This document shows positions 21,060-32,700 of a stretch of DNA of 64,000 bases, one piece after another (within the stretch, counting starts at the first letter, position 1; each line of letters begins with the position of its first letter). The notes beneath the pieces were generated by a model. That model ran no database searches. It was not told the origin of the DNA and saw nothing but the letters and a program-made list of their open reading frames with translations. This DNA is from Heterohyrax brucei (taxonomy: Eukaryota > Chordata > Mammalia > Hyracoidea > Procaviidae), in NCBI GenBank assembly GCA_028571685.1, contig CM053166.1, forward strand, positions 64,008,111-64,072,110. The letters are read 5' to 3'. The position numbers were made by a program, and so were the translations under genes.

Positions 21060-23615
21060 TTAAGGAAGCATCAAACTGTTTTCCAAAGAGGCTGTACCAT
21101 TTTGCAACCCCACCAGCAGTGTAGGAGAGTTCCAATTTCCCCACAGCCTCTCCGGCATTTGTTGTTTTGTGTGCTTTGGATCATGGCCAACTTTGTTGTG
21201 GGTGAGATGATATCTCCTTGTAGTTTTGATTTTAATTTCTTTAATAGCTAATGATCGTGAGCATGTCCACATGTGTTTTTTGGTTGCCTGGATCTCTTCT
21301 TTAGAGAAGTGTCTGTCCATCTCCTTTGCCCATCGCTTAACTGGGTGATTTATCTTACTGATATTTTGTAATACCTTATAGATTATGGAGATCAGACGTC
21401 GGTCTGACCTAGAGTTGCCAAATATTTTTTCCCATTCTGTAGGTGGTCTGTTAATCCTTTTGATGAAGACTTTGGATGGGCAGAAGTGTTTGATTCCCAG
21501 TAACTCCGATTTATCTATCTTCTATTCTGATGAATGTGCTTTGTTTGTCAGATTTTCAAGTCTGTCTATATTGTGTATTAAAACTTCCATTGTTCACCCT
21601 ATTTTATCTTGGATGAGCTTTATCGTTTTAGATTTGATATTTAGGTCTTTTATCCAATTTGAGTTTTGTATAAGGTATGAGATATGGGTCTTGTTTCAAT
21701 TTTTTGCAGATTGATATCCAATTTTGCCAGCACCATTTGTTAAAGAGACTGTTCTTACCCCAGTTTAAAATCTTAGGGCCTTTGTCAAATATCAGCTGTT
21801 CATAGGAGGATGGTGGCATCTCTGGGGTCTCTACTCTGTTCCATTGTTCTATATGCCTCTTTTGTACCAGTATCAGGCTGCTTTGACAACAGTGGCAGTG
21901 TAATAGATTCTAAAGTCAGGTAGTGAGAGGCCCCCCAGTGTGTTCTTCTTCTTTAGTAGTACCATGCTTAACCGGCGCATCTTCCCTTTCCAAACAAAGC
22001 TGATGATTTGTTTCTCCATCTCATTAAAAAATGTCGCTGGAATTGGTATTGGGATTGCATTACATAAGTAGATTGCTTTGGGCAAAATAGACATTTTCAC
22101 AATGTTGAGTCTTCATAGCCATGAGCAGGGCAGATCACTCTGTTTATGTAAGTCTCTCCCAGGTTCTTGTAGTTCTCTTTGTAAAGATCTCTTATTTCTC
22201 TAGTTAGATTTATTCCTATGTATTTTAACTTCTTGGGGGGCTATAGTAAATGGAATTGATTTAGTGATTTCTTCTTTAATAGTCTCACTGTTGGTATAAA
22301 GAAATCCTACTGATTTATTTATGTTGATCTTGTATCCCGATACTTTGCTAAACTCCTCTATTAGTTCCAATAGCTTACTTATGGATTCCTTTGGATTCTC
22401 TTTATAAACAATCATATCATCTGCAAAGAGGGAGATTTTTACTTCTTCATTGCCAATACGGATGCCTTTTATTTCTTTGACTTGCCTAATTGCTCTGGCT
22501 CGAATTTCTAGCACAATGTTGAATAGAACTAGTGAGAGCAGGCATCCTTGTCTAGTTCCCATTTTCAAAGGGAATTCTTTCAGTCTTTCACCATTCAGGA
22601 TGATGAAGGCAGTTGGCTTTGCATAGATGCTATTGATTGTGTTGAAGGATTTTCCCTCTGTTCCTATCTTTCTGAGTTTTAAGCATGAATGGGTGCATCA
22701 ATTGACAAAATCAGGTGATTCTTATCTTTTGTGTTTAATTAATGTGGTTGACTACATCTTTGGAATGAAACCAACTTGATCATGAGGAATTACTTTTTTT
22801 ATATGCTGTTGAATTCTGCCAAGCCAAGCCAGTTGAATTCTACTGGCTAGAATTTTGTTAAAGATTTTTGCATCTAGGTTCATGAGTGATATTGGTCTGT
22901 AATTTTTTTCTTTGTGGGATTTGTGGCTTTGGTATCAGGGTTATGCTGGCTTCACAGAATGAATTTGGGAGTATTCCATCCCTTTCTATGGTGTGAAATA
23001 GCCTCAACTGTATTGGAGTTAACTCTTCTCTAAAAGTTTGGTAGAATTCTCTGGCAAAGCCATCTGGGCAAGGACTTGTTTTGGTTGTTAGATTTTTGAT
23101 GACTTTTTCAATCTCATCCTTTGTGATAGATTTATTAAGTTGATCTACTTCTCCTTGTGATAATCGTGGTGAGTCATGAATCTAGAAACTTGTCCATTTC
23201 CCCTAGGTTTTCAAACCTGTTAGCATACAGCCTTTCATAGTATTGTTATGATATTTTTTATTTCATCTGGGTGTGTTGTAACATCTTGCAACTCATTTCT
23301 TAATCTGGCTATTTGTATCTTCTGCTGTTTTTCTTTTGTAAGTTTAGCCAATGGTTTATCAATTTTGTTGATCTTTTCAAAGAACGAGCTGTTGGTTTTG
23401 TTAATCTTTTCAATTGTTTTTGTATTCTCTAATTCATTTAGTTCTGCTCTAATCCTTATAATCTGTTTTATTCTGGTGCCTGAGGGGTTCCTCTGTTGAT
23501 CTCTTTCTACTTGTTCAAGCTGTAAGGTTAATTCTTTACTTTGGGCCCTTCTTTCCAGATGTGTGCAGTTATAGAGATAAACTGACCTCTGAACACTGCT
23601 TTCACTGTATCCCAT
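21060..23615 (-). pseudogene. LINE-1 ORF2 remnant (reverse transcriptase)
   Basis: In several frames: an N-terminal helical linker at 23615-23235, the block [18 protein letters not shown] with [10 protein letters not shown] at 22568-22200 (the FADD catalytic box of L1 reverse transcriptase is intact), [15 protein letters not shown] at 22100-21873, and the cysteine-containing C-terminus near 21320-21060, where the cysteines are lost. Frameshifts and stops prevent a full product. Confidence 0.8.
22808..22841 (-). repeat. Minimal micro-insertion: 14 bp plus 10-bp target duplication
   Basis: GTTGAATTCT at 22808-22817 and 22832-22841 flank only GCCAAGCCAAGCCA (22818-22831), on the minus strand TGGCTTGGCTTGGC. 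It lies in the L1 reverse transcriptase region, where the undisturbed L1 sequence can be predicted and has a single GTTGAATTCT. Confidence 0.85.
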
Positions 23616-23945
23616 AAATTCTGGTAGGATGTGTTTTCATTCTCATTTGAATCCATAAATTTCTTTATTTTTTCTTAATTTTTTCTATAACCCAAGGCTT
23701 TATGAGCAAAGTGTTGTTCAGTTTCCACAAGTTTGAATTTCTGTTATTGATTTCAACTTTTATAGCTCTATGGTCCAAGAAGATACTCTGCAGTAAATCA
23801 ATGGTTTGGATTTTATACATAATTGTTTTATGACCTAACACATGGTCTATTCTGGAGAATGTTCCATGTGCATTGGAGAAGAAGGTATATTTATCTGCTG
23901 ATGAATGAAAAGATCTGTATATGTCGATAATATTTTTAATGTTTC

Positions 23946-24814
23946 AAATAAATGTACAGCTCGTTTGAATTCAGGTAAGGCAAGAACAAATAACTACAGC
24001 TCTACAGATAAAAATTTCAGAATAAAACTGATGTAAAATTTAAGTCAACAAATCAAACAGCAAATATCAGTTCCTAATTTCTTAACTAAAATGTTACAGA
24101 TGACAAGGACTTTATCTTAAAAACCCATTTAAAAAATCAAAATGACTCAAGATAAAATTGCTTTTGAAAAATTTTTTATATTGTTCAAAGCACAGGGATT
24201 TATACAGTACTGCATAATCAGTTCACCACAAAATCAATGTCAATTAATTCAAATCCATTAAAATTTGAATTCCATGGTCAGTAGTTTTGATTATAATTAT
24301 TACATCTATAACAGATGGAAAAAATGAAATAATACTTTTAAATGCATGCATCTCCCATAAAATCAACCATTATCCTGCCACTTACCATAATGAGTCATCT
24401 GCAAAATGGCAAACAAATTAGGCTAACTAGGAGCTATTGAAAAATGAAGAGAAATGAGAGCATAATTGTAGTGTCTATGTAAATGGTGCTTAACATCCAC
24501 ATAAAGTGATATAAAAACATTCAGTCATCTGTATATTTCTAAATATTCTGAATTTTATAAAAGCAGCTAATGAATGATATATAGTGCATATACAGTAGCA
24601 ACAGCAGTATATCAGAAACAGCTAAATGCCAAACTTAAATTAATAATGAAGCCTTTAGTGCCTAGTGTAGTTAGAAAGAGCCCCAGGCCAAGGAGTTCCA
24701 GGGTCTGGGCTCAGTTCTGGGGTGAGCAATCCGAATCTGAGTTGAGTCAAGTCTCAGGAATAGATTACTTGAGGTAAAAAGGCATTAGAGATGAGCTAGC
24801 CATGCATTACATTA
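23946..24814. other. Unassigned intronic sequence
   Basis: AT-rich, with no recognised gene or named repeat. Confidence 0.45.
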
Positions 24815-24935
24815 TAATTAAAGAATCTGAGGCTCAGAGAGGTAACACGAATAAGCCACAGTCACAGATAGATAGTAATAGGACCAAGACCGGAACCCTT
24901 GCCCCTGCTCCACTTCTTACAGATGATTTCTCATT
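24815..24935 (+). repeat. MIR SINE
   Basis: AAAGAATCTGAGGCTCAGAG, AGGTAACACGAATAAGCCAC, then a CCCCTGCTCCACTTCTTACA-like end: a MIR core and 3' part. Confidence 0.65.
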
Positions 24936-25124
24936 TATGGAGGACAGTCGCAGACGTTAGCTTCTTCCTCACAGAGTGCTGGAAAGATGATTGAATGTGA
25001 CTGGTGTGAGTGACTATGTGCCTGCTCTTATTTAAATAAATTCAACAAAATAACTAGTTGTTTGGGGGTGAGTGCAGTATCAGGCAAAATTACATCTGGC
25101 TGTCTGTATACATCCCCTCAGTGC

Positions 25125-25300
25125 CCAGTGGTTTTAAGCAAGTAGGGCTGCAGTTTCTGAATGGGGGATTATTGGCATTCTAGGGAGAACAATTGTTTGC
25201 CAGTATGGGGTTGCCTTCCCCCACTGCAGAATGTGTAATATACACTTGGGCCCCAAGTTCTCAATGGCAGTAGCACCTCCCTGTCAGACCTGGCCTTCAA
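25125..25300. mobile_element. Ancient non-autonomous DNA transposon-like segment
   Basis: GGATTATTGGCATTCTAGGG ... CACTGCAGAATGTGTAATAT ... AATGGCAGTAGCACCTCCCT resembles a common mammalian hAT-type MER element. The family name is not certain. Confidence 0.45.
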
Positions 25301-26284
25301 GTGAGGCAACTGAAAAAAATCTCAAAATTAACGCAAAGATATACACGATGAATAAAACACTGACATTTTAATAAAGACAGGATCAGTAATACTGATTTTT
25401 CCTTTTGCCTCAGGCTCCAATATGACTCTGGCAGCTCAGTTACTGATCCTATCTTTATTCAAAATGTTGCAATTTTGTTCATCCTGGATTTTTTGCATTA
25501 ATTTTGACTTTGTAAGATATTGCATTAAAATTTTACTTATCTGGATCACTGATTTTTTTTGGCACCTCTTAAATTTTGCACTCAAGGCAAGTGCCTCACT
25601 TGCTTCACCCTAGTCTGGGCACTGCTCCCAGTCCTTATGACAACCCCAAACACCTCCACACATTTCTGAATGTTTCTGCAGGTTAAGATCCTCTTAAACA
25701 GTGGTTGTTATTACTCATACAAGAAGTCCAGACACAGAGACAGCCAGAGGCTGGAATGCTGGCTCCTTGGTGCCTGGTCCCGTTATCTCTGTGTTGTGCC
25801 CACAAGATGGCTGCTGCACCCCGAGGAATGGTGTCCTAGTTACTGGCAGGAAAACAACGGTATGTCAAAGGGCAGGAAAGCATACCAGCTGAGCCTGATT
25901 CTTTCTAGTAGACAGACAATAATTTTTCCAGGAGACCCACCCAACAAACCTTAGCCCATATATCACTAGCCAGAACTCAGTAATACAGCCAGCTTTTGCT
26001 GTTAAGGAGCCTGAGGAGATGAAAGTTTTCAAGTGGGCACATTTCCAGCCAGAATAAAACTGGAGTTGTGTCTGTAAGAATGAAGGGGAGAATGAATAAA
26101 GGAAAAACTGCTAGAAGAATTCACCGCTGGGGCTCATGCAGGATAACCAACGCTGGGTCTTTTTGGTGTTTGCAAATATCATCTTCTCTGTTAACAATTT
26201 GATGGGCTGTCTTGAGTGGAGCATTTTGATGGTGACTGTTAGAATTATGGCTACGAACTGGAATGTGGTCTTAATGTTAGGTTT
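25301..26284. other. Intronic sequence, partly ancient-repeat-like
   Basis: 25690-26075 (CACAAGATGGCTGCTGCACC ... TCACTAGCCAGAACTCAGTA) has the style of an old mammalian repeat I cannot name. No gene seen. Confidence 0.35.
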
Positions 26285-26745
26285 CACAGAAGCATAGCCT
26301 AAAACTGGAATTTAGGTGCATGTGACTTATTAAGGGTGTACTCGTGGGAGAAACCTGTACAGGAGGAAAGCAGACATGAGCTACACAAGGAAGTATTTTC
26401 AGGTGAAGCTGAGCTTGGCCTGAATGCCCAAGGGGCTATGGAGTCTAAATGACCCAGAACTGCCCTGTCTGGTGGCAAGAAACTGAGCTTTGCACCCTTG
26501 ACTCATCAGTCAGTGGCTGCACCCGCTCCTCCCCTCCCCCCATCAGCAGCTTGTTAGGAATGGGCGAGTGTAACTAACCTCCCAGGCATCTCTGGGAGAT
26601 ACAACTTCCATCAGCCAAAAGCAATTCTCCAGAGGGCTGCAGGTGTCAGTAATTTCTCAAAGCACTTGCAGCAGCTGGGTGAATGGGCACACCACCCCTC
26701 ACATGGGTCCAGGAAGGCACCAGCAGCTTTACTACATTTTTTATG
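26285..26745 (+). repeat. Ancient repeat, LTR-like, unassigned
   Basis: Blocks such as AGAAACTGAGCTTTGCACCC, AGCAATTCTCCAGAGGGCTG and AGCAGCTGGGTGAATGGG follow the wording of a widespread mammalian repeat. GC is higher than its flanks and there is no coding frame. Confidence 0.4.
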
Positions 26746-28546
26746 CACTTCATAACAGTTATCTTTAGTTTGACTTTGTATTATTTGAAAAGTGTTTATT
26801 CTAGATACACTGTATGATTAAAAGCCATTGCAAAAACTGGCAGTGAGTTGAAAACGTCTATTTCTAAGAAAAATGATTAATAGGTGTTGACTTGTTTTGT
26901 TGAACTATGAATGCAGAAAGTGCTTTATAATTTGCTCTGGGTATTAACCAGGATCCAGTCTGCAGTTCACAATCTCATCAGAGCATGTAAATATTTCATA
27001 GTCTTAGTGTCTCATTTAAAGCTCAATGAATATTTAATTGCAGTTGACCAACAAAATCACTGAAAAAATTGTTACATTTAGTTAGACCTGAAATGAGCAA
27101 GATCTTCATTTTCTCCAGCAGTTTGAAGCTAAAATTATTCCAACTTCATGAAATTCCATATAATTTTATAAGTAGCTAAAGTGCTGCAAAATAGGCTTTA
27201 AGGGCACAAATTAAATATTGAGAAAAATATGTAATGAAATGAATTTTCAACTTTAAACGCAAGAAAATAGTTTAATACATTGTGGTCTATGATGTTACTT
27301 ATTCAGGAGTAGATTAGTTTAAAATATTGTCAATACCCTTTTTCTGAGACAAGAAGTAAAAATAGAATCTGTTCTTTGACCCCTGAAAATTTAAATATTC
27401 TAGAATAATGATGTGCAAAGACCTATAAAATTGAGAGTAACAAAACCATGTACAATACACCCAAGTAAATCAGTCCAGAAATAATTTCTGAGCTCTGAGT
27501 CTAGCATTGCACCACGTACTGAAAACAATCAAAGAAAAAGGAATACTGGCTCATATTCAAAGTACATGGTTTCTCAGGAAAGAAGCTTCCCAGTGGTCAG
27601 GATTCCATAAATGTCAGACATGAGCTTCAAAATACATGTGCGCTCTAACATACCTGGACACAGATGACACAAATGTCCACATTTGAGGGCATTTTAAATG
27701 GAATCAAAGCACTGCAACTGATCCATGTTAGGGCTGCTAAAGCATACCTGATAAACTTAGTATCAAATGATAAAGGTTTGAGTTCTTGATCTACCTAGTC
27801 TTCAATTATTTTTTAATTGTGGCACCTAAAATTATCTAACACAGGTCATTTTTTGGAGAACAGAAGTGACACAGGATTTTTTGATAAACAAAGCATATCT
27901 GTATAGCTTACTTATGGCAAACAACTGGTCATCTTTGTTTTTCCTTTTGACCTTAGGCCCTTTTTAAGACACTCAAATGAATTACCTTTTTCACCTATGA
28001 AGATCTCCATATATCTGCATGTGTTATGTGTACAGATACAAACATTAAAACAAAGTCTTGTCTAATAATGGTGTTTTCTTCCCTTTACTTTTATAATTCT
28101 TGCCATGGCAACCTTCATTCCATAGGCATGGGGAATCATAGTTAATATGCAGAAAACACAGTATTTTCATTCCAACTTAATACCACATTCAGAGTCAAAT
28201 AAATTTTTTTAATAAATTACAACTCATAAGCAACAGTGATAGTCTGACCAGACCCTCAGTGTTTATAGAAAGGCAGAGTATCCTATCCAGGGAAGATGAG
28301 AGAAAGGCTGGTGAGCACAAGCCAAGGAAGATAAATACCAGTGTCCTTCAATCAACAGGCTTAGTCAGAAGTAGTAAAGCAGAGACCGTTTTTTCTTTGA
28401 TTAGGGTACTTTTGTTCTCAAATTTGCCTTTTCAGAAGAACTAGTCTTAACATTTACATCAAGGACTCCTATTTTCTCAAATCTATTTAGTATTTAGTAC
28501 ACATAAAATTTTAAGCTTACATTTCTCCTAATGCCATGTGACTTAC
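26746..28546. other. Intronic sequence next to the exon, no repeat recognised
   Basis: The longest stretch here without an obvious transposable element. No coding frame, RNA gene or regulatory motif I can defend. Confidence 0.5.
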
Positions 28547-28732
28547 CTGTCTGTCAAAGGCTATCCATGATGGTATAGACGCTGGTCCTTTACCATATAT
28601 ACTATATTTAGGCTTCAGCTTCTGCCCCAAAAGCAGCTCTCCACCTATTCCAGGTTTCTCATCACTCACCAGCATCCTAACATTGTTGCAAAAGCCCCAG
28701 TGTTGAGATTTGTGGAACTTTTCCTTTCCCAC
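28547..28732 (-). CDS. EFHC2: EFHC2 coding exon (probably exon 2), partial gene
   Basis: Reading from 28732 down to 28547, 62 codons are open and start VGKEKFHKSQHWGF. They continue through LVSDEKPGIGGE and PSWIAFDRQ. I recognise this, from memory and without a search, as the N-terminal segment of EFHC2 just after the short first exon and just before the first DM10 domain. EFHC2 is an axonemal protein (DM10 repeats, EF-hands) associated with the doublet microtubules of motile cilia. Splice evidence: a pyrimidine-rich tract and TTGGTTCACAG end at 28733, and CAG/GTAAGT follows the last codon at 28547. Length is exactly 186 bp, so flanking introns share phase 0. There is no stop or frameshift, unlike everything around it. 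The longer open frame running upstream into the intron to 28885 is not exonic, because it crosses the acceptor. Main uncertainty: exon numbering, and EFHC2 against a close paralogue. Confidence 0.9.
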
Positions 28733-28966
28733 CTGTGAACCAAGAAACAAAATAAAATGGCAGAAGTTAATCCTCATGATTTTTCTTCTTCGTTTCAATA
28801 TGTAAACACATTTTCCTATCACTTTTCTCACTGTAAAAATATAAAGTGGCAAATATTTATGATCAATATATACATTATGTGTCACATTTTAAATTCTTCT
28901 TAACAAGTTCAAAACTCAGAAAAGCAGTAAGAATAAATCCAATACTTCATGCTATTTGAAACATTT

Positions 28967-29218
28967 AAAAATAATTTTATGGTTCTATACATCTATAGGA
29001 TATCATCCTGCTGACCTCTGGCTGGAGGAAGGAGAGTGGGTGCAGAGGAGGGGAAAGGAGACTGTTGGGAGGATGAGACATGTATGGAGCAGAGAGGAAT
29101 AGTGTGCTGTCACCGGGCAGGGAGAGCAGTGGAAGCTGCATATAGGTGGGCATGTAAATTTATACAGGAATGTACATTTTCACTCAGTCATATTAAATTT
29201 AAAAAAATAAAAATAATT
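28967..29218 (+). mobile_element. LINE-1 3' end, 5'-truncated
   Basis: AAAAATAATT at 28967-28976 and 29209-29218 flank about 232 bp of lineage L1 3' UTR (28977-29208). It includes TGTTGGGAGGATGAGACATG and ends in an A-rich tail. The open frame over it is a shadow shared with every copy of this UTR. Confidence 0.88.
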
Positions 29219-29519
29219 ATTACTGCAAGTGAACATTTAGAACATTAGCTTGCTAACTGATCTTTTCCTGCTTATTTGCCAAGAATGCACACAGAAAGGA
29301 AAAAAAGAAAATTCCTCTACTTCAGAGTATAAATATAACAGTTTTTCCACAAAAGTCTAAACATTATTTTCACCAAAACAGAAAATAAAACATTTCCCTC
29401 ATTAAAATAAATGTAACAATGGGAAATTCCTCAGAACTGACATTCTTCATGTAATTATAAAACTTCGTTCCCCTCTTCCCTGTTCCTCTTCTGCTTTTCC
29501 TGGTGATCTGGACAGAGTG
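29219..29519. other. Unassigned intronic sequence
   Basis: No gene or named repeat. Confidence 0.45.
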
Positions 29520-30080
29520 GAAAATGTATAGATAATAACACAAGGGATGGTAAGAATGTACACCCACATCAACTCTCATGCACTGCTGGTAGGAAAAGGA
29601 ATGAGTAATGGCACTTTCAAGAGAGATTTGACAATAACCTATGACCAGAGCAACTGCACATCTAAAAATCTCTTGCACCTGTGCATAAGGAGATACATAT
29701 CAGATTATTCACATGTTACATCAATGTTTGTAAGAACAGCAAGTAAGAAATAATCTAAATGTCTGTCAATAGCAAAAATATATATTAATTTTGCTGTCTT
29801 TATAAAATGGAATATTAATACAGAGGCCTAGAATTTCATGTATCAATATGGACAAATCTCAAAAAATGTCACACAAAACAAGTAACACAGGGACACACAA
29901 AACTGGTAATTTCATGTATCTAAAATTTGAAAATACTAAAAGATATATAGTATTATTTATGGCTAATACATTCATGGAAATAATAAGCATCAAATTTAAT
30001 AAAAAATCATATTATGGCATATCATAAATATAAAACATGTATAACTTCACATTAAAAATAAAATATTTCAGATACAACTG
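29520..30080 (+). mobile_element. Old LINE-1 (L1M-type) 3' fragment
   Basis: CATGCACTGCTGGTAGGAAA, ATAATCTAAATGTCTGTCAA, AATGGAATATTAATACAGAG and AATTTCATGTATCTAAAATT follow an L1M ORF2 end and 3' UTR in order. Confidence 0.6.
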
Positions 30081-30172
30081 AAGCCCTGTGTATCTTCTTA
30101 GTTCATGCCCCTGCCTCTCTCTTCAGAAGCAATCATTATCTTGAATTTTCTATTTATCATTTCCATGGATGC

Positions 30173-30352
30173 ATTATCCATAAAATGGAAACCCTGGTGA
30201 TGTAGTAGTTAAGTGTTACGTCTGCTAACCAAAACACTGGCAATTCAAATCCACCAGGCGCTCCTTGGAAATGCTATGGGTACTTTTACTCTGTCCTATA
30301 GGGTCATATGAGTCAGAATCAACTTGATGGCAGTGGCTTTTATTACCTATAA
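30173..30352 (+). repeat. AfroSINE, short form, nearly complete
   Basis: Element 30184-30341: head GGAAACCCTGGTGATGTAG, tail GATGGCAGTGGCTTTT. Probable 11-bp duplication ATTATCCATAA / ATTACCTATAA with two differences. Confidence 0.88.
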
Positions 30353-30744
30353 GTACTATTGCATATTTAAGCATTTTCAAGTTTTATATGTGGAATTTTC
30401 AAATTTTAAGTGCCTTTCCACTACCTTATTATTATTTTTTCCTCCAATTTTTTTTTAGTTTGTTCTCATTGATACACATAATTTTAGACCTCCATAGTAA
30501 TACTCCATTGTATAAAAAAGTGAGCATAACTGATGTGTCTTTTTGGTAATCAATTACCTCTTACAAAGGTTGATGGGCAAATGAACTTAGAGAGACAGTA
30601 TCTATAACAGGCCTTCAATTGTTTCATGTAGAGTTGCTGGTACATAAGTGTCCCTTATATTACTAGCTATGGTTTTGAATGCCAAGACATCAAAATACAA
30701 TACATAAATAAAGCCCATAGCTGTCAATGCTAGCCAGAAGTGCA
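30353..30744. other. Unassigned intronic sequence
   Basis: T-rich stretch, no gene; parts near 30460-30520 have the feel of an old L1 but cannot be assigned. Confidence 0.4.
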
Positions 30745-30915
30745 CTGCATACTGGCTTAATCACTTACTGAGATCTGGGAGAGGCAGTTAATCTCTGTGG
30801 GCCCCCATCTCCTCAGTAAAACAGAAACAGTAATCCCTAGAGGGTGGCTGTACTGGAAGACAATGTTTGTAAAGCCCGTTGCACTCACAGTGCCTGATGA
30901 GGAAACAGGAAGATG
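30745..30915 (+). repeat. MIR SINE
   Basis: CTTAATCACTTACTGAGATC, GGCAGTTAATCTCTGTGGGC, CATCTCCTCAGTAAAACAGA and ACAGTAATCCCTAGAGGG follow a MIR core in order. Confidence 0.7.
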
Positions 30916-31218
30916 GGAGGGCGTGAATATGTGGCAAACTGAGCACTCTGCCCCTCTGCTCGGGTGTTCTATCTAGGGCAGTTACCAGATTATCATGTAT
31001 TTCTCAAAGGAGGCACCTTTCACATTTAGGAAAAGACAAAGCTTCATTTCTCACAACTGCCCTGCTCAATTGCAAGAAGTATAGCATCCTTGGCTCCAAC
31101 TCTGTACTGCCAGTAGCACACTCCAGCAACTGTTATCACTGATTCTACGGACACTAAAAAAAAAAAAATGTAAGAACATTTTTGCCAGGATGGTATACAG
31201 CCAAGGCAATAGCCTCTT

Positions 31219-31401
31219 GCAAACCCATAAACAAAAATCCAAACCTGCTGTTGCCATCAAGTCAATTCCAGCTCATAGTGCCCCTAAAGGACAGAGGAGA
31301 ACTGCCCCATAGGATTTCCAAGGAGCAGCTGGTAAATTTGAACTGCCAACTTTTTGGTTGGCAGCTGAACTCTTAACCACTGTGCCACCAGGGCAAAGCC
31401 A
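31219..31401 (-). repeat. AfroSINE, short form, complete
   Basis: Element 31228-31392 on the minus strand: GCCCTGGTGGCACAGTGGTT, then the body, then the T-rich tail. GCAAACCCA / GCAAAGCCA border it. Its sequence creates several overlapping open frames in 31273-31641 that are not genes. Confidence 0.9.
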
Positions 31402-31959
31402 CAGCAGGGTTGCAAAAAATTTATTTCCTTTTGTGGTGGTGGCAACTGAAAGAATGGAGAAGGACCTAAGCAGCGCTGCCAGGGAGAGCCAGAACCACAA
31501 CAGCTGCTCTTGGCAGATAAACAGCCCCGCTCTAAGACTGGAAATAGAAGCAATGGGTGGGACAGTGAGCTGTAGCCTGGCTCTGCCCTTTAGGAATGAG
31601 TTGCCACCACCTCCAGCTCTCCTCATCTCTTCCTCACACACTCACACATAATACTCCAGTTACGATAAGGAGGCCCCAAATCACCAAAGACAAAGGCAAA
31701 AGGATTCATTAAATTTGTCTTGGTCAAAATAAATGGTGGAATTACTTAGAATTGTTTAATGAAGTCCCCTCCTCTAAAGCAAGTAATTTCTGGTAATCAC
31801 AAAACTGACCTAAGGTCAAACCAACAAAAGTTTCTTGAATATTTACTGTATGCTGAGGTTTGTGCTGGTTAAAATCAGTGTAAGACTCAGCTGTTGCCCT
31901 GAAAACCTACAATCTTGCTGATGAGGAAAGTTTTAGACACAGACAATGGTGCAGGTACC
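31402..31959. other. Unassigned intronic sequence
   Basis: 31430-31640 is less AT-rich but shows no coding evidence. Confidence 0.4.
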
Positions 31960-32150
31960 ATTTTTTGGCCACTTACTATGAGCTAGATCCTTTGCCAAGG
32001 GTTTTCTATACATTATTTCATCATCACGAAACTATTGGATAAGTATTATTACTGTCATTTTACCACTGAGGAAACTGAGGCAGAGAGGCAAACCTGCATG
32101 CACTAGGTTTCACAGAAACTAATGGCACCTTCGTTTGAACCTTAGTTTAT
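31960..32150 (+). repeat. MIR SINE
   Basis: CCACTTACTATGAGCTAGAT, TTTTACCACTGAGGAAACTG and AGGCAGAGAGGCAAACCTGC are classical MIR core wording. Confidence 0.75.
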
Positions 32151-32189
32151 GGGACCCCAAGCTCTAGTAAGTTCAACAGATCAGGGCCA

Positions 32190-32700
32190 TACACTATTGC
32201 CTGGGGTAGTAGAGCTGAGATTTAGTGGTTAACTGGACATTCTCTTGGGCCTGCAGGGATAGAATGAATTAGACAGGAGAGGAGAGGCAAGTGTGTTCGC
32301 AGGGTTATGAGTGATACACTGCAGCTAAGCTGACATCACCTAGTCTAAGGGGTATTAGAGGAGTGAGTCTGATAAAAAGCACAAGTCTAAGTTCAGAAGG
32401 AAGGGAAAAGAGAGGAGAATATAGAAGGTGGTCAATGTTACGGAGAGCCTCACATTTAAATACCTTAGACATCTCCTTCATCAGGCCACTGGAATATCGC
32501 TGGATGCCTAGCACCAGCAGGAGCCCCACAGGATTTTATTTTGGACTAGGGCCCTCTGCAGTGTTCAGGAGACCTACAGCAAAGCTAGAAGGAAAGAGCA
32601 GAGGTTGCTGGTGGACTAGCAGTGTGTCAGAACATCTAGGGAAGGTGGACTGAAGATGTTGAAAAGGCTCTGGTTAGAAGAAAGGTTGAAATGATGGACC
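32190..32700 (+). repeat. Ancient repeat-like segment, unassigned
   Basis: Purine-rich, relatively GC-rich sequence in the style of a widespread ancient mammalian repeat (AGAATGAATTAGACAGGAGA ... GTCAATGTTACGGAGAGCCT). Same style resumes at 33670-34440. No coding evidence. Confidence 0.35.

Larger units (their letters stand above)
20593..23945 (-). mobile_element. LINE-1, 5'-truncated, lacking most of the usual 3' UTR
   Basis: Minus-strand ORF2 is recognisable from the endonuclease-reverse transcriptase linker (near 23900) to the C-terminus (near 21100, [19 protein letters not shown], the decayed counterpart of the [18 protein letters not shown] block seen near 41840). After ORF2 only about 100 bp remain, with a G-rich stretch (complement of 20667-20680), before a short T-run at 20594. 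The roughly 1-kb 3' UTR of the other lineage copies is absent. It differs from the copies at 36 and 53 kb and may be another subfamily. Confidence 0.8.
1..28546 (-). other. EFHC2: Intron of EFHC2 (downstream of the recognised exon)
   Basis: Inferred from the donor site GTAAG that follows the exon at 28547-28732 when read on the minus strand. I looked on the minus strand for the next exon, which should continue into the first DM10 domain, and did not recognise it. The intron therefore probably runs past the left edge. Its content is almost entirely LINE, SINE and LTR sequence. Confidence 0.75.

Noticed and set aside
28733-28885. N-terminal extension of the exon's open frame into an ATG at 28885
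   Set aside because: It crosses a good splice acceptor and the extra residues do not resemble EFHC2.
31273-31651. Overlapping open frames on both strands, some over 90 codons
   Set aside because: They derive from an AfroSINE and adjoining sequence; similar frames occur over other SINE copies.
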